Part shown: positions 36,619-48,071 of the stretch, piece after piece | How positions within the stretch are numbered: position 1 is the stretch's first letter | Layout of the letters: the number at the start of each line of letters is the position of its first letter | Assembly: GCF_013370205.1 (NCBI RefSeq) | Contig: NZ_JABWGV010000002.1 | Span: 434,001-498,000 of the forward strand | Origin: Qipengyuania atrilutea | Lineage (GTDB): Bacteria > Pseudomonadota > Alphaproteobacteria > Sphingomonadales > Sphingomonadaceae | DNA: 64,000 nt | Direction: 5' to 3' | Translations under genes and position numbers: made by a program | Notes under the pieces: model-generated | Database searches by the model: none | What the model was told of the DNA's origin: nothing | The model's input: the letters and a program-made list of their open reading frames with translations, nothing else

Positions 36619-36657
36619 TGTTACCGCTACCTAGAGCAGCCGGAAGCCGTGTGGCAA
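36619..36657 (-). promoter_or_regulatory. Promoter with overlapping LacI-type operator, for the MFS porter operon
   Basis: Read on the - strand: TTGCCA as -35 (36657-36652), 18-base spacer, TAGGTA as -10 (36633-36628) and operator AGGTAGCGGTAACA (36632-36619). The same spacing as the promoters at 23716 and 30530, so the three are probably controlled together. Confidence 0.7.
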
Positions 36658-36733
36658 GCGGTTTGCGCGGCCCCTACCGCTTCATTTTCGGGCAGGCCGT
36701 ATCGGGGGGCTCAAAACGCCGAAACGCGGGCAA

Positions 36734-37315
36734 TCATTTCCCCGCGTTTTCGCTGCGCGCGACTTCGTGCAGCCAGTCGGCGTGGCGCGGGGCCTTCTTC
36801 GTCTCGCTCCATTCGTCAAGCATCGGCATCGCGACGCGTTTCAGTTCCGCATATTGCTCGTCGGTCCCGATGTCGGTGGCGAGCTCGACCCGGTGGCCGT
36901 TGGGATCGAAGAAATAGATCGACTTGAAGATGCCGTGATGCGTGGGCCCGAGCACTTCGACGCCCTTGCTTTCGACGTGCTCCTTCGCGGCGAGCAGTTC
37001 GTCCTCGCTATGCACGCGGAAGGCAAGGTGCTGCACCCATTTGGGCGTGTTCTCGTCGCGGCCCATGTCCTTCTGGTTGGGCAGTTCGAAGAAGGCGAGC
37101 ACGTTGTTGTTACCGGCATCGAGGAAGACATGCATGTAGGGATCGTATTCGCCGGTCGAGGGCACGTGGTCCTCGCTGAAGGCGCTCATATATTCCATGC
37201 CGAGCATTTCCTCGTACCATTGGACCGTTTCCTTCGCGTCCTTGCAGCGGTAGGCCGCGTGGTGGACGCCGCCGAGTTTGGGCGGCCCGCCGGTGTTGGT
37301 TCTCGCTTCGGTCAT
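36734..37315 (-). CDS. VOC (glyoxalase/bleomycin resistance) family protein
   Basis: A 193-residue vicinal-oxygen-chelate protein. GVHHAAYRCKDAKETVQWYEEMLG begins the first beta-alpha-beta-beta-beta module and VQHLAFRV the second; FFDPNGHRVELA carries the last metal-ligand Glu. Potential ligands are His18 or 19, His near 94 and the Glu of VEL. The exact reaction is not readable; dioxygenase or isomerase roles both occur in the family. It stands between two oppositely oriented clusters with its own ATG at 37315. Confidence 0.8.
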   Translation of the reverse strand: MTEARTNTGGPPKLGGVHHAAYRCKDAKETVQWYEEMLGMEYMSAFSEDHVPSTGEYDPYMHVFLDAGNNNVLAFFELPNQKDMGRDENTPKWVQHLAFRVHSEDELLAAKEHVESKGVEVLGPTHHGIFKSIYFFDPNGHRVELATDIGTDEQYAELKRVAMPMLDEWSETKKAPRHADWLHEVARSENAGK

Positions 37316-37479
37316 TTCCTGCTCCCACGGTAATTGTTTCTCAGCTTACCAGATAGTCGCGTAGGACGCTTTGGCAACGTGTCGGGGACGGCAGGCGGGG
37401 CTATGACTGGACGGCTTTGTTTGCGCGCTATACCCCCTCTCAGTCCCACTAGACCCCATTTCGAGGCGCTTTGACCCCT

Positions 37480-38577
37480 ATGAACGAACATCATCCTGGC
37501 CCCCTTGCAGGCGTTCGTATTGTCGAGTTCGCCGGTATCGGCCCGGCCCCGCACTGCGCCATGCTGCTCGCCGACATGGGCGCGGAGGTCCTCAGGATCG
37601 AACGGGAGGGTACCGCCGTCATGAACCCGGTGGTGGAGCGCGCGCGGCAGCGCTTGGCGCTCGACATCCGGACTGAGGATGGGCGCGAGAGATGCCGCGA
37701 GATCATCGCGCGTGCCGACGTAGTGCTCGAAGGCTTCCGGCCCGGCGTGATGGAACGGTTGGGGCTGGGTCCGGACGAGCTTTGCGGCGCCGATCCGCGC
37801 CTGATCTACGCGCGCATGACCGGCTGGGGTCAGGACGGCCCGCTCGCCAAGACCGCCGGGCATGACATTGGCTACATCGCGATAACCGGCGCGCTCGACG
37901 CCATCGGCAGGCCCGGCGAACCGCCGATCCCGCCGCAGAACCTCGTCGGTGATTTCGGCGGCGGCTCGCTCTACTGCGCGCTCGGCATCGTCGCGGCGCT
38001 GTTCGAGCGGGAACGCTCGGGCAAGGGGCAGGTGGTCGACGCAGCGATTGTCGACGGCGCAACCAGCCTGATGAGTTTCTTCTTCGGCGCGCGACATCTG
38101 CAGCAGCTTTCCGCGAAGCGCGGCGAAGGGATGCTGGGCGGCGCAGCGCATTTCTACCGCAGCTACGAATGTGCGGACGGACGGTATATCGCTGTCGGCG
38201 CGATCGAGCCGCAATTCTACGCCGAACTGCTGGAGAAGATCGGTGCGGACGAAGCGCTCGCGCAAGGTCAGCTGAACCCGGCGAACTGGGACGATTACAC
38301 CGAGCGGTTGGCCGAACTTTTCGCCGGCAAGCCGCTGTCCGACTGGATGGACTTGCTCGATGGGAGCGACGCCTGCGCCGCGCCGGTCGTGCCGTTGGAG
38401 GAAGCGCGCGACCATCCGCACCTGAAAGCACGCGGCAATTACGTCGAGCACGGCGGCACTTGGCATACGGCCCCCGCGCCGCGATTCTCGCGCACCCCGG
38501 GCGCGATCCGGGAAAGCGGCGAGGACGGGGAAGAACTCGCCCGCAAATGGGCATCAGAAGAAAGGGAGCCGCGGTAA
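37480..38577 (+). CDS. CaiB/BaiF family CoA-transferase
   Basis: About 365 residues of the family III CoA-transferase fold, which also includes alpha-methylacyl-CoA racemase. [30 protein letters not shown], here given only as [10 protein letters not shown] and [10 protein letters not shown], is the usual start. Active-site Asp candidates lie in [17 protein letters not shown]; the racemase pair His/Asp can also be read there, so racemase is a real alternative. The stop overlaps the next ATG (TAATG), coupling it with a MaoC-type hydratase, a pairing usual for acyl-CoA pathways. ATG at 37480 preferred over an upstream TTG. Confidence 0.85.
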   Translation: MNEHHPGPLAGVRIVEFAGIGPAPHCAMLLADMGAEVLRIEREGTAVMNPVVERARQRLALDIRTEDGRERCREIIARADVVLEGFRPGVMERLGLGPDELCGADPRLIYARMTGWGQDGPLAKTAGHDIGYIAITGALDAIGRPGEPPIPPQNLVGDFGGGSLYCALGIVAALFERERSGKGQVVDAAIVDGATSLMSFFFGARHLQQLSAKRGEGMLGGAAHFYRSYECADGRYIAVGAIEPQFYAELLEKIGADEALAQGQLNPANWDDYTERLAELFAGKPLSDWMDLLDGSDACAAPVVPLEEARDHPHLKARGNYVEHGGTWHTAPAPRFSRTPGAIRESGEDGEELARKWASEEREPR

Positions 38578-39029
38578 TGGCAGGCAGATATTTCGGCGAA
38601 TGGGAAGTCGGGCAGCGGATCGAGCACGAAATCCGGCGCACGGTCACGGAAACGGACAATCTGCTCTTCACGGCCATGACGCACAATCCGCAGCCGCTTC
38701 ACCTCGATGCGGAGGCCGCGGCGAAAAGCGAGTTCGGGCAGATCTTGGTGAACGGGACCTTCACCTTCTCGCTGATGGTCGGCCTGACGGTCGGCGACAC
38801 GACGCTCGGCACGCTTGTCGCAAACCTTGGCTATGACAAGCTCGTGATGCCGAAGCCCGTTTTCATCGGGGACACGCTCCACGCGACGAGCGAGGTCCTC
38901 TCGGTCAGGGAAAGCAAGTCACGTCCGGGTGCAGGGATCGTCGCTTTCGTGCACGAGGCGATCAACCAGCGCGGCGAAGTGGTATGCCGCTGCGAACGCT
39001 CCGCTTTGCTGGCGAAAAAGCCCGGCTAG
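38577..39029 (+). CDS. MaoC family hydratase/dehydratase
   Basis: A 150-residue hot-dog-fold protein. [21 protein letters not shown] contains the hydratase-2 type Asp/Asn and His positions. [13 protein letters not shown] and [15 protein letters not shown] are further family segments. It probably hydrates an enoyl-CoA or dehydrates a hydroxyacyl-CoA supplied through the CoA-transferase encoded upstream, with which it is coupled by a one-base overlap. The natural substrate is unknown. Confidence 0.86.
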   Translation: MAGRYFGEWEVGQRIEHEIRRTVTETDNLLFTAMTHNPQPLHLDAEAAAKSEFGQILVNGTFTFSLMVGLTVGDTTLGTLVANLGYDKLVMPKPVFIGDTLHATSEVLSVRESKSRPGAGIVAFVHEAINQRGEVVCRCERSALLAKKPG

Positions 39030-39095
39030 ACATCAATGTGTAGCGCTTGTGGACCCGTTTAATCGTTTGATTGGTTGTCGCGGTTAAAAGGGGGA

Positions 39096-39722
39096 ATGAT
39101 GGGCAAGGAACCGCAAAGCGCGACCGAAACGGTCGAAAGCCTCGAACACTTGGCGGAGGACAGGGACGAGGTCCGGCTTGCCGACGTGCTGGACGAGTTC
39201 GGCAAGCGAAGCTTCGGGCCGTTCATGTTCATTCCGGCAATTCTCGAACTCTCGCCGATCGGCGGGATTCCGGGCGTTCCGACGGTCCTCGCCGCCTTTA
39301 TCGCGCTAATCGCATTACAACTGCTGCTAGGGCGCGACCACGTCTGGATTCCGAAGTTCGCGGAGAAACGAGCGCTGCAATCGGACAAGCTGATGAAGAG
39401 CGCGAAGAAACTGGAAGGCTTCGCGGAAAAGCTGGACCACTGGTTCAAGGGGCGCCTTTCTCAGTTCACCGGCCCGACCTGGCAGAAGGTTTCGGCCGTC
39501 GCGATTATCCTGCTGTGCCTCACCGTACCGCCGCTCGAGTTCATTCCCTTTGCGAGTTCCGCGCCGATGCTGACCATCGCCGCCTTCGCGCTGGCGCTCA
39601 CGGTCCGGGACGGGCTCCTGACCCTGATTTCCTGCATTTTGTCGGTGGTCGCCATCGGGGTCGGCACCTATCTGTACTACACGTCCGATGGTTCGAGCGG
39701 CGGATCGTTTTTGCCGTTCTGA
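39096..39722 (+). CDS. ExoD family exopolysaccharide-associated membrane protein
   Basis: A 208-residue inner-membrane protein of the ExoD family, first linked to succinoglycan production and alkali tolerance in rhizobia. The N-terminal 40 residues are acidic and soluble. FGPFMFIPAILELSPIGGIPGVPT is conserved in ExoD (here split as FGPFMFIPAILE and PIGGIPGVPT), and three more hydrophobic segments follow. Two adjacent ATGs (39096, 39099) lie after AGGGGG; I use the first. Single gene, 130 bases before ftsH. Confidence 0.85.
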   Translation: MMGKEPQSATETVESLEHLAEDRDEVRLADVLDEFGKRSFGPFMFIPAILELSPIGGIPGVPTVLAAFIALIALQLLLGRDHVWIPKFAEKRALQSDKLMKSAKKLEGFAEKLDHWFKGRLSQFTGPTWQKVSAVAIILLCLTVPPLEFIPFASSAPMLTIAAFALALTVRDGLLTLISCILSVVAIGVGTYLYYTSDGSSGGSFLPF

Positions 39723-39854
39723 CTGCGGACCGTGTTAACGAATGCGCGTAGACCTGCCCAAAATCGAGAAAATTGATCGCTCCGAGCGGTTTTCGGAAAC
39801 TTGTCATTCATTCTCGGTGGCCTACATTGGGACGGTTAGAAGGAATCACCGAAT

Positions 39855-41813
<1,959 letters not shown>

Positions 41814-41839
41814 GCAACAGTGACCGTAAGGTAACAGGC

Positions 41840-41871
41840 GGCGTCCGGACATGATCCGGGCGCCGTTTTTT
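41840..41871 (+). terminator. Rho-independent terminator of ftsH
   Basis: Ten-base-pair stem GGCGTCCGGA / TCCGGGCGCC (one G-T pair), loop CATGA, followed by TTTTTT at 41866-41871. Read the other way it may also serve the convergent DUF3667 gene. Confidence 0.85.
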
Positions 41872-41875
41872 GTCT

Positions 41876-42970
41876 CTATAATACGCCGAGTGCTAGCAGG
41901 ATCGTCAGAAACAGCATCAACACGATCACCACGAACCATTCGAGTATGAACAGTCTCGTAAGCGTCGAGCGCTTGCTGAGACCGTAAGTGCCCCGCAGTT
42001 GCAGCGCGTGGTGAACCGGAATGCCCAGTACGATGGTGGTAACCAGGAACTCGCTCGGCATGCCAAGCCTCGCGAGCACCAGCGCAAGCGACAACAGCAG
42101 CGTCGTAAAAGCGATCGAATAGGTCACGAATACCGCGTGCTCATAGAGGCCGAACTCGCGGCGCCAGAAGAACAGCAGCCACACGAACGGCAGCGATAGC
42201 GGGATCAGCAGCCAGCTGAACTTGTAAAGATTGGCCTGCATCTTCGTGGCGAACACGGCGGGCTGCATCGATATCTTCTCGTCGATCAGCGCGCCGAGCC
42301 GGTTGATGGTTTCGTTGCTTTCCGACCGGAGCGCTGGTTCGCGCGCTTCACCGCCGTCTTCTTCGCCGCTCCATTCTTCGAGGGCCTGCGAAACGAGGGT
42401 CCGGGCTGCGACCGCTCGGTCCCTCCTGTCGCTTTCGAGGCGTTCGAGCGTGTCTTCCGCTTCGCTTGCCTGCTCGGCTCCGGCGACTTCCTCGATCCGC
42501 GCGATCTCGCTGACCCCCAGATCGCTCTCGCCGCGGGCGATTTCTTCGAGCGACATCTCCGCCTGCCGCAAGGCTGGCGTCACCATGTCGCCTGCGTTTA
42601 TCGCGCCGAAGTTGATGCCCAGCACCTGCAGCACGAGGAACAGCGCGAATACGGAAAACAGGAACATGGAAAAGGGGGAGACGAACTTCTTGCGCTCGCC
42701 GTCGATATAGCGGCGGCTGAGCTTGCCGGGCTTCGCGACCAGCAAGCCCAGAGTGTCCCAGAACTTCCCGTCCAGATGAAGCACGCCGTGGGTGAAGTCG
42801 TGGGCGACCGCATGGATACTGCGCGGCAGATGGGCATCCTGCCCGCATTCGCGGCAATGCGGTCCGGTAAGCGGTGCTCCGCAATTGAGGCATCGTTCCG
42901 AGTGAAAATGCCCGCTCCCGTCAATCGGCCCGGCGCGTTTTTTGCTCGCTGCGCAGTGCTCGTCGTTCAC
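41876..42970 (-). CDS. DUF3667 family membrane protein
   Basis: About 364 residues. An N-terminal zinc-ribbon-like CxxC...CxxC (CLNCGAPLTGPHCRECGQ) is followed by a long conserved part ending DGKFWDTLGLL and FVSPFSMFLFSVF. The first membrane helix is at about 105-125. Residues about 140-235 are an acidic, Glu/Arg-rich coiled-coil insertion, then four more helices. DUF3667 proteins are common in alphaproteobacteria and Bacteroidetes without known role. The GTG at 42970 has AAGGGGG before it. Convergent with ftsH. Confidence 0.82.
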   Translation of the reverse strand: MNDEHCAASKKRAGPIDGSGHFHSERCLNCGAPLTGPHCRECGQDAHLPRSIHAVAHDFTHGVLHLDGKFWDTLGLLVAKPGKLSRRYIDGERKKFVSPFSMFLFSVFALFLVLQVLGINFGAINAGDMVTPALRQAEMSLEEIARGESDLGVSEIARIEEVAGAEQASEAEDTLERLESDRRDRAVAARTLVSQALEEWSGEEDGGEAREPALRSESNETINRLGALIDEKISMQPAVFATKMQANLYKFSWLLIPLSLPFVWLLFFWRREFGLYEHAVFVTYSIAFTTLLLSLALVLARLGMPSEFLVTTIVLGIPVHHALQLRGTYGLSKRSTLTRLFILEWFVVIVLMLFLTILLALGVL

Positions 42971-43097
42971 CGGTATTCCCCCTTGTACCGCCAACGTCTT
43001 GCGGCTCGACTATAATGGTGCGGCGTTCCCGTGCAAGGCGGCTGATGCATGGGAACAAAAAAGGAACACCGGAGGTTTGTTGGGAAAGGAGTATTTC

Positions 43098-43334
43098 ATG
43101 TCAGCAACTACCCCCACGACCCACCCCAAGTCCGATCCCGTTTCCAATGCGGAGAAGGACCCGGACAACTGGACGACCGGTGACGAGAAAATGACTGGCG
43201 CACAGGCGAGTTACCTGAAGACGCTATGCGAAGAGGCAGGCACGCCCGATGCCTATGATGAGAGCCTGACCAAGGCTGATGCTTCCAAGATGATCGACGA
43301 ACTTCAGGCGAAGACCGGACGCGGCAAGGACTGA
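43098..43334 (+). CDS. DUF3072 domain protein
   Basis: A 78-residue soluble protein. DPDNWTTGDEKMTGAQASYLKTLCEEAG is the DUF3072 core (given here only in part: NWTTGDEKMTGAQ and SYLKTLCEEA). Such proteins are short, stress-associated in some annotations and otherwise unknown. Strong ribosome site AAAGGAG nine bases upstream decides the ATG at 43098. Divergent from the DUF3667 gene. Confidence 0.82.
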   Translation: MSATTPTTHPKSDPVSNAEKDPDNWTTGDEKMTGAQASYLKTLCEEAGTPDAYDESLTKADASKMIDELQAKTGRGKD

Positions 43335-43345
43335 TTTCGCACCCG

Positions 43346-44080
43346 CTAGGAGGTCTTGGCCAGCTTCCGCTCGATTGCGGTCCAAAGCTGCGCCACGGCC
43401 TTCGCTGCCGGCGAACTGGCGGCGAACGCCCCGACCGGTTCGCGGCGCACTGCGCTTTGCTCCATCGCGCTTGCCATCGGAATTGCCGGCCAGCCCGGAT
43501 TGGCGGCGCGCGCGTCGCGGTGGAGTGCGCGTCGCATGTCGAGCATGGACAGAACCGGCAGTATCGGCGGGTGGTTCTTGCCGATCTCCTTGACCTCCTT
43601 CACCACCATCTCGAACGCGCGGTGGGAAAGCGGTGAGGGCGGCAGCGGTACGATGACCACGTCGGCGGCGTGCATGACTTGAGCGCTGATTTCGTTGAGT
43701 ACCGGAGGGCAATCGAGCACGATCCGCTCGTAATTCTGGCCGAGGCTTTCCGCAAGCTTGGCAAGGCGCCTGCGTTTGCCGATCCTGCTGAGCCGCGCAT
43801 CAAGCCCGCGAATGCTTTCGTCGGCAGGCAGCACGTCGAGATTGGCGAAGGGCGTGCTCGTAATCAGTTTCTCGGGCTTGCGGTCCTGCGTGAACACGCT
43901 TTCCGCACGCCCGGTGCTCGGCGGATCGACCCCAAGCATATAGGCAGCACCGCCGGCTGCATCGAGGTCCCACAGCAGCGTGCGGCGGCACGATATGGCG
44001 GACGAACACCAAGCCAGGTTCGCTGCCAACGACGTCTTTCCGACTCCGCCCTTGACGCTGTAGACTGCGATTACCGCCAT
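43346..44080 (-). CDS. ParA/MinD-like P-loop ATPase (orphan)
   Basis: A 244-residue deviant-Walker ATPase. KGGVGKTS at residues 10-17 has the signature Lys, LLWDLDAAGGA is the Walker A' and IVLDCPP the Walker B. No ParB or parS is visible nearby, so it is not a chromosome-partition pair. Such orphan ParA proteins place protein clusters, poles or secretion and polysaccharide machines. LDMRRALHRD and the C-terminal MEQSAVRREPVGAF match a group found in sphingomonads beside rpoZ, from memory. It ends 12 bases from the convergent DUF3072 gene. Confidence 0.83.
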   Translation of the reverse strand: MAVIAVYSVKGGVGKTSLAANLAWCSSAISCRRTLLWDLDAAGGAAYMLGVDPPSTGRAESVFTQDRKPEKLITSTPFANLDVLPADESIRGLDARLSRIGKRRRLAKLAESLGQNYERIVLDCPPVLNEISAQVMHAADVVIVPLPPSPLSHRAFEMVVKEVKEIGKNHPPILPVLSMLDMRRALHRDARAANPGWPAIPMASAMEQSAVRREPVGAFAASSPAAKAVAQLWTAIERKLAKTS

Positions 44081-44130
44081 GATGCCTCGCCACCGAATGG
44101 GTTTTCGCGGCGATAATATGAAGGACGCCC

Positions 44131-44163
44131 CAAAAACAAAAGGCCGCCCGATCGGGGCGGCCT
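44131..44163 (-). terminator. Rho-independent terminator of rpoZ
   Basis: On the - strand: GGCCGCCC, loop CGAT, GGGCGGCC, then TTTTGTTTTT. It lies 47 bases after the rpoZ stop and ahead of the ParA-like gene on the same strand, so the two are probably separate transcripts. Confidence 0.8.
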
Positions 44164-44209
44164 CATGCGATTGTTCTTTTCCGACACACCGGTCGGGCCT
44201 GCGGCAAGA

Positions 44210-44554
44210 TCAGCCGTCGTAGTCGGCCCCGATCGACGTCGAGCGGGCCGGCGCGGATGCGGTGATACGCAGAGCCTCGGCGGACTGGCTGAGCGAGCCG
44301 ATGTCGTCGGCCTCTTCCTCATCATCCGGCAGAATCTTCTGCAGGCTGGTGACGAGGCTCTCCTGAAGGTCCTTCGGCTTGATCGTCTGCTCAGCGATTT
44401 CGCGCAGCGCGACCACCGGGTTCTTGTCACGGTCGCGGTCGACCGTCATCTCGGCACCGCCGGAAATCTCCCGAGCCCGCTCTGCGGCAAGCAGTACGAG
44501 ATCGAAACGGTTCGGGACCTTGTCCACGCAATCTTCTACGGTAACGCGCGCCAT
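44210..44554 (-). CDS. rpoZ: DNA-directed RNA polymerase omega subunit
   Basis: A 114-residue omega subunit. The N-terminus [20 protein letters not shown] and the [10 protein letters not shown] segment are diagnostic; omega latches the beta' subunit and helps assembly of RNA polymerase and, in many bacteria, binds ppGpp. The C-terminal extension (about 45 residues, with an acidic patch DDEEEADD) is typical for alphaproteobacteria. GGAG lies six bases upstream of the ATG at 44554; the longer frame into the phospholipase gene region is not coding. Confidence 0.95.
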   Translation of the reverse strand: MARVTVEDCVDKVPNRFDLVLLAAERAREISGGAEMTVDRDRDKNPVVALREIAEQTIKPKDLQESLVTSLQKILPDDEEEADDIGSLSQSAEALRITASAPARSTSIGADYDG

Positions 44555-44691
44555 CGAGCACTCCGGTATAATCTGTCGGTTGGCTGGAAAGCGCCCCAAA
44601 TAGGCCTCAACCTCGGTAGAGTCAAGGTTTTCACCCGGTTTGCCGCCAGCGCGCATTTGCCAGCCGGGGCCGCCCGCGCTACCGGTTCGCG

Positions 44692-45882
44692 ATGGGAGTT
44701 GAGCAGGGGCAGGGCAGCGACATCGGGCGCACGCAATACAGCGATCCCGCTCCGTTTTCGCATCGCTGCGGCGCGATCGAATTTCACTTCTACCCCGCCG
44801 GGAAGGACCGGCGCGAAGCATTGCTCGAACTGCTTCAATCGGCGAAGCGAACGCTGAAGCTGTGCTTCTACATATTCATGGAAGACGCGATCAGCACCGA
44901 GGTTCGGGATCGACTGCGCGAAGCGGCACAGCGGGGCGTCGAGGTCACGCTCATCCTCGACCGTTTCGGTTCGGAAACCAGCGAGGAGTTTCTCGCGCCG
45001 CTACGCGATGCGGGGGTGACCTGCCGCTATTTCAGCGACAAAATGTCGCACCGCTACCTCATCCGCAACCACCAGAAGATCGTCATCGCCGACGACGAGC
45101 GCGCCATGTTCGGCGGGTTCAATATCGAGGACGACTATTTCGCTCCGCCCGAAGAAAACGGGTGGAACGACCTCGCGATACGGATCGACGGGGAGCCGGT
45201 CGACGGATTGGTCGACTGGTTCGCGAAGCTCGACGACTGGACCGCAAGACCCAATGCGCGCTTTCGCGAGATTCGGCACACGGTAAGGGGTTGGAGCTGG
45301 TCCGAGGGCGACACCTGCTGGCTGGTCGGCGGTCCGACCAAGGGGCTCAGCAGCTGGGCAGGCGAGGTCAGCAAGGACCTCGGATCGGGTCACCGGCTCG
45401 ACATGTTCATGGCCTACTTCAGTCCGCCGAAGAAATTGCTGCGTTGTATCGGCCAGATTGCTTCGAAGGGCGAGACACGTCTGCTGATGGCGGGCAAGTC
45501 GGACAATGCCGCTACGCTCGGCGCAGCGCGTTCGCTATATGATTACCTACTGCGCAAAGGCGCAAAGATCTGGGAATTCATGCCCTGCAAGCTGCACACA
45601 AAACTGCTGGTCGTCGACGATACCGTCTATTTCGGCAGCGCCAATTTCGACATGCGCAGCCTCTATCTCAATCTCGAACTGATGCTGCGGGTCGAGGACG
45701 CGGACCTTGCCCAGAGGATGCGCGAGTTTGTCACTCATCATATCGCGGCATCAAAGGCGATCACGCCTGAGGTTCAGAAAAAGCGCGCCACGCTTTGGAA
45801 CCGGATACGCTGGAACCTGGGCTGGCTGCTCGTCTCCGTGCTCGACTATACGGTCAGCCGCCGCCTCAACTTGGGGCTGTAA
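44692..45882 (+). CDS. Phospholipase D family protein, cardiolipin synthase-like
   Basis: A 396-residue protein with two HKD motifs: [18 protein letters not shown] (His near residue 127) and [19 protein letters not shown] (His near 301). The spacing fits bacterial cardiolipin synthases, ClsB/ClsC-like without the N-terminal membrane helices. A C-terminal amphipathic stretch may attach it to the membrane. It would join phosphatidylglycerol units or act as a general transphosphatidylase. Divergent from rpoZ. Confidence 0.87.
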   Translation: MGVEQGQGSDIGRTQYSDPAPFSHRCGAIEFHFYPAGKDRREALLELLQSAKRTLKLCFYIFMEDAISTEVRDRLREAAQRGVEVTLILDRFGSETSEEFLAPLRDAGVTCRYFSDKMSHRYLIRNHQKIVIADDERAMFGGFNIEDDYFAPPEENGWNDLAIRIDGEPVDGLVDWFAKLDDWTARPNARFREIRHTVRGWSWSEGDTCWLVGGPTKGLSSWAGEVSKDLGSGHRLDMFMAYFSPPKKLLRCIGQIASKGETRLLMAGKSDNAATLGAARSLYDYLLRKGAKIWEFMPCKLHTKLLVVDDTVYFGSANFDMRSLYLNLELMLRVEDADLAQRMREFVTHHIAASKAITPEVQKKRATLWNRIRWNLGWLLVSVLDYTVSRRLNLGL

Positions 45883-45886
45883 CGCC

Positions 45887-47416
45887 TTAGTCGTAGCCGC
45901 TGCGGCGGTCTTCTTCGGCCAAGTCGCTGAAGCGCGTGATCTTTGGCTCGAAACGGAGGCGCACCTTGCCCGTCGCGCCGTGACGCTGCTTGGCGACGAT
46001 CAGCTCGGCGAGGCCGTGAACCCGCTCCATCTCCGCCATCCAGGCCGCATGGGCCTCGTGCGTCTTGCCATCGTCGTCCGCCTGCGGGACCTTGGGTTCG
46101 CGTGCGGCGACGTAATAGTCCTCGCGGTAGACGAACCAGACCATGTCCGCGTCCTGCTCGATCGAGCCCGATTCGCGCAGATCCGACAGCATCGGCCGCT
46201 TGTCGTCGCGCTGTTCCACCGCACGGCTGAGCTGCGAGAGCGCGATGACCGGCACTTCGAGTTCCTTCGCCAGCGTTTTCAGGCCGCGCGAGATTTCGGA
46301 GATTTCGTTCACTCGGTTGTCGTTCGCCCGGCCAGATCCTTGCAGCAGCTGCAGATAGTCGACCACGATCAGGCCGATGTCATGCCGCCGCTTCAACCGG
46401 CGAGCGCGGGTTCTAAGCGCAGCGATGGTCAGCGCCGGCGTATCGTCGATGAACAGCGGCAGTTCGGCCAGCCGCTGGCTCGCGAAGGACAGCTGCTGGA
46501 AATCGTCGCGGCTGATCTTGCCCATGCGTAGCGCTTCGGACGAAATCTTCGCCTGCTCTGCCAGAATACGGGTGGCGAGCTGGTCCGCGCTCATTTCCAG
46601 GCTGAAGAAGGCGACGCCCGCCCCGACCGTCGCTTCGATCCCGTCGGCCTGATCGCGCAAAAAGCGGTCGGCGCAGTTGAATGCGATATTGGTGGCGAGC
46701 GAGGTCTTGCCCATACCGGGACGCCCGGCGAGGATGATGAGGTCGCTATCGTGCAGGCCGCCTATCCGCTCGTTCACCGTGGTGAGGCCGGTGGTCTTGC
46801 CCGAGATATTGCCGCCCGAATTGATCGCGCGTTCGATAAGCCCCAGCGCCTTGTGCGTCGCCTGTCCGAAACTTTCCGCTTCCTTGCCGGTCGATGCGCC
46901 TTCCGCGACGCGGAAGAGGTCGGCCTCGGCCTGCTCGATCTTTTCGAGCGGCGCGACCTCGTCGGAGGTATCGAGCGCGCCTTCGACGAGGTTGCGCCCC
47001 ACGCTGACCAGTTCGCGCAGCAATGCGAGGTCGTAGATCTGCGCAGCGAGTTCACGCGGCGCGAGAAGGCCCTGTCCGTCGGCCGTCAGCTTGGCGAGAT
47101 AGGTAATCCCGCCGAGCTGTTTCAACGCATCGTCGGCTTCGAAATAGGGCTTAAGCGTAACCGGTGTGGCGATCGCGCCACGGTCGATCAGTCGCAGAAC
47201 GCGGTCGAAGATGCGCTGGTGCAGCGGTTCGAAGAAATGCTCGGGCCGAATCGGTGTCTGCAGGTCCTCGATAACCCGGTTGTCGATCAGCGCCGCGCCG
47301 AGGAAGGCCGCTTCCGCTTCGAGATTGCTTGGCAGGGTGCGGCCCTGCGCGCCGCTGTCGCCGCTCGAATCGCGGTCGATTTCCGCCGGGCGGATGAGAA
47401 GATCGGTCTGGGCCAT
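45887..47416 (-). CDS. dnaB: Replicative DNA helicase
   Basis: A 509-residue hexameric helicase that unwinds DNA at the replication fork. N-terminal domain with LPSNLEAEAAFLGAALID; RecA-like domain with Walker A AGRPGMGKTSLATN near residue 230, Walker B LIVVDYLQLLQGSG, and ALSQLSRAVEQRDDKRPMLSDLRESG shortened here to SQLSRAVEQR and LSDLRESGSIEQDAD. No intein. The C-terminus FEPKITRFSDLA is standard. Convergent with the phospholipase gene, four bases apart. Confidence 0.97.
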   Translation of the reverse strand: MAQTDLLIRPAEIDRDSSGDSGAQGRTLPSNLEAEAAFLGAALIDNRVIEDLQTPIRPEHFFEPLHQRIFDRVLRLIDRGAIATPVTLKPYFEADDALKQLGGITYLAKLTADGQGLLAPRELAAQIYDLALLRELVSVGRNLVEGALDTSDEVAPLEKIEQAEADLFRVAEGASTGKEAESFGQATHKALGLIERAINSGGNISGKTTGLTTVNERIGGLHDSDLIILAGRPGMGKTSLATNIAFNCADRFLRDQADGIEATVGAGVAFFSLEMSADQLATRILAEQAKISSEALRMGKISRDDFQQLSFASQRLAELPLFIDDTPALTIAALRTRARRLKRRHDIGLIVVDYLQLLQGSGRANDNRVNEISEISRGLKTLAKELEVPVIALSQLSRAVEQRDDKRPMLSDLRESGSIEQDADMVWFVYREDYYVAAREPKVPQADDDGKTHEAHAAWMAEMERVHGLAELIVAKQRHGATGKVRLRFEPKITRFSDLAEEDRRSGYD

Positions 47417-47549
47417 GCGCCGCCTTTTGCCGGAGTGCGCTGCCTGCTGGCAAGGGCGCTGGAAGCGCGAATGTCACAATCGCCCTGTGGATAGCGGGGA
47501 AGACCACATGGGGTATTGCAGGCAGCCTGCCGCATCTGCGAAAGGACCC

Positions 47550-48062
47550 ATGACAATGTCTGGCCCCGCTTCCTCCACCGATGCCGATCACCGGATCGCG
47601 CATGTTACGCTCGACGAAGAGACGATCATCTGGCGCAATGCCGATATCGAGCAGGAGCGCCGGGTCGCGATCTTCGACCTAATCGAGGAGAACACCTTCA
47701 GGCCCGTCCGTGCGGCCGCGCGTGGTGCAACTGGGCCGTACCGCATAACGCTTGCCGTGCGCGACGGACGATTGCAGATGACGATCGCGAACGAGGACGA
47801 CCGCGAACTTGAGACCCTGCTGCTCGGCCTGGCACGGTTTCGCCGCCCGATCCGCGAGTATTTCGCTATCTGCGATAGCTACTACCAGGCCATCCGCAAT
47901 GCGACGCCGACGGAGATCGAGACGATCGACATGGCACGGCGAGGCATCCACAACGAGGCTTCGGAGCTTCTGCTGGAGCGGCTCGACGGCAAGATCGAGA
48001 CCGATTTCGCGACCGCGCGGCGGCTGTTCACGTTGATCTGCGTACTTCACATCAAGGGTTGA
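47550..48062 (+). CDS. UPF0262 family protein
   Basis: A 170-residue protein of a family restricted to alphaproteobacteria, function unknown. HRIAHVTLDEETIIWRNADIEQER and FRRPIREYFAICDSYYQAI (partly shown) are the conserved blocks, and it ends FTLICVLHIKG. AAGGA lies before the ATG at 47550; a second ATG two codons later is possible. The stop is ten bases from the next gene start on the same strand. Confidence 0.88.
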   Translation: MTMSGPASSTDADHRIAHVTLDEETIIWRNADIEQERRVAIFDLIEENTFRPVRAAARGATGPYRITLAVRDGRLQMTIANEDDRELETLLLGLARFRRPIREYFAICDSYYQAIRNATPTEIETIDMARRGIHNEASELLLERLDGKIETDFATARRLFTLICVLHIKG

Positions 48063-48071
48063 GCGAAGCGG

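Noticed and set aside
36690-36733. Terminator downstream of the VOC gene
   Set aside because: Small inverted segments exist but no stable stem with a T-run on either strand.
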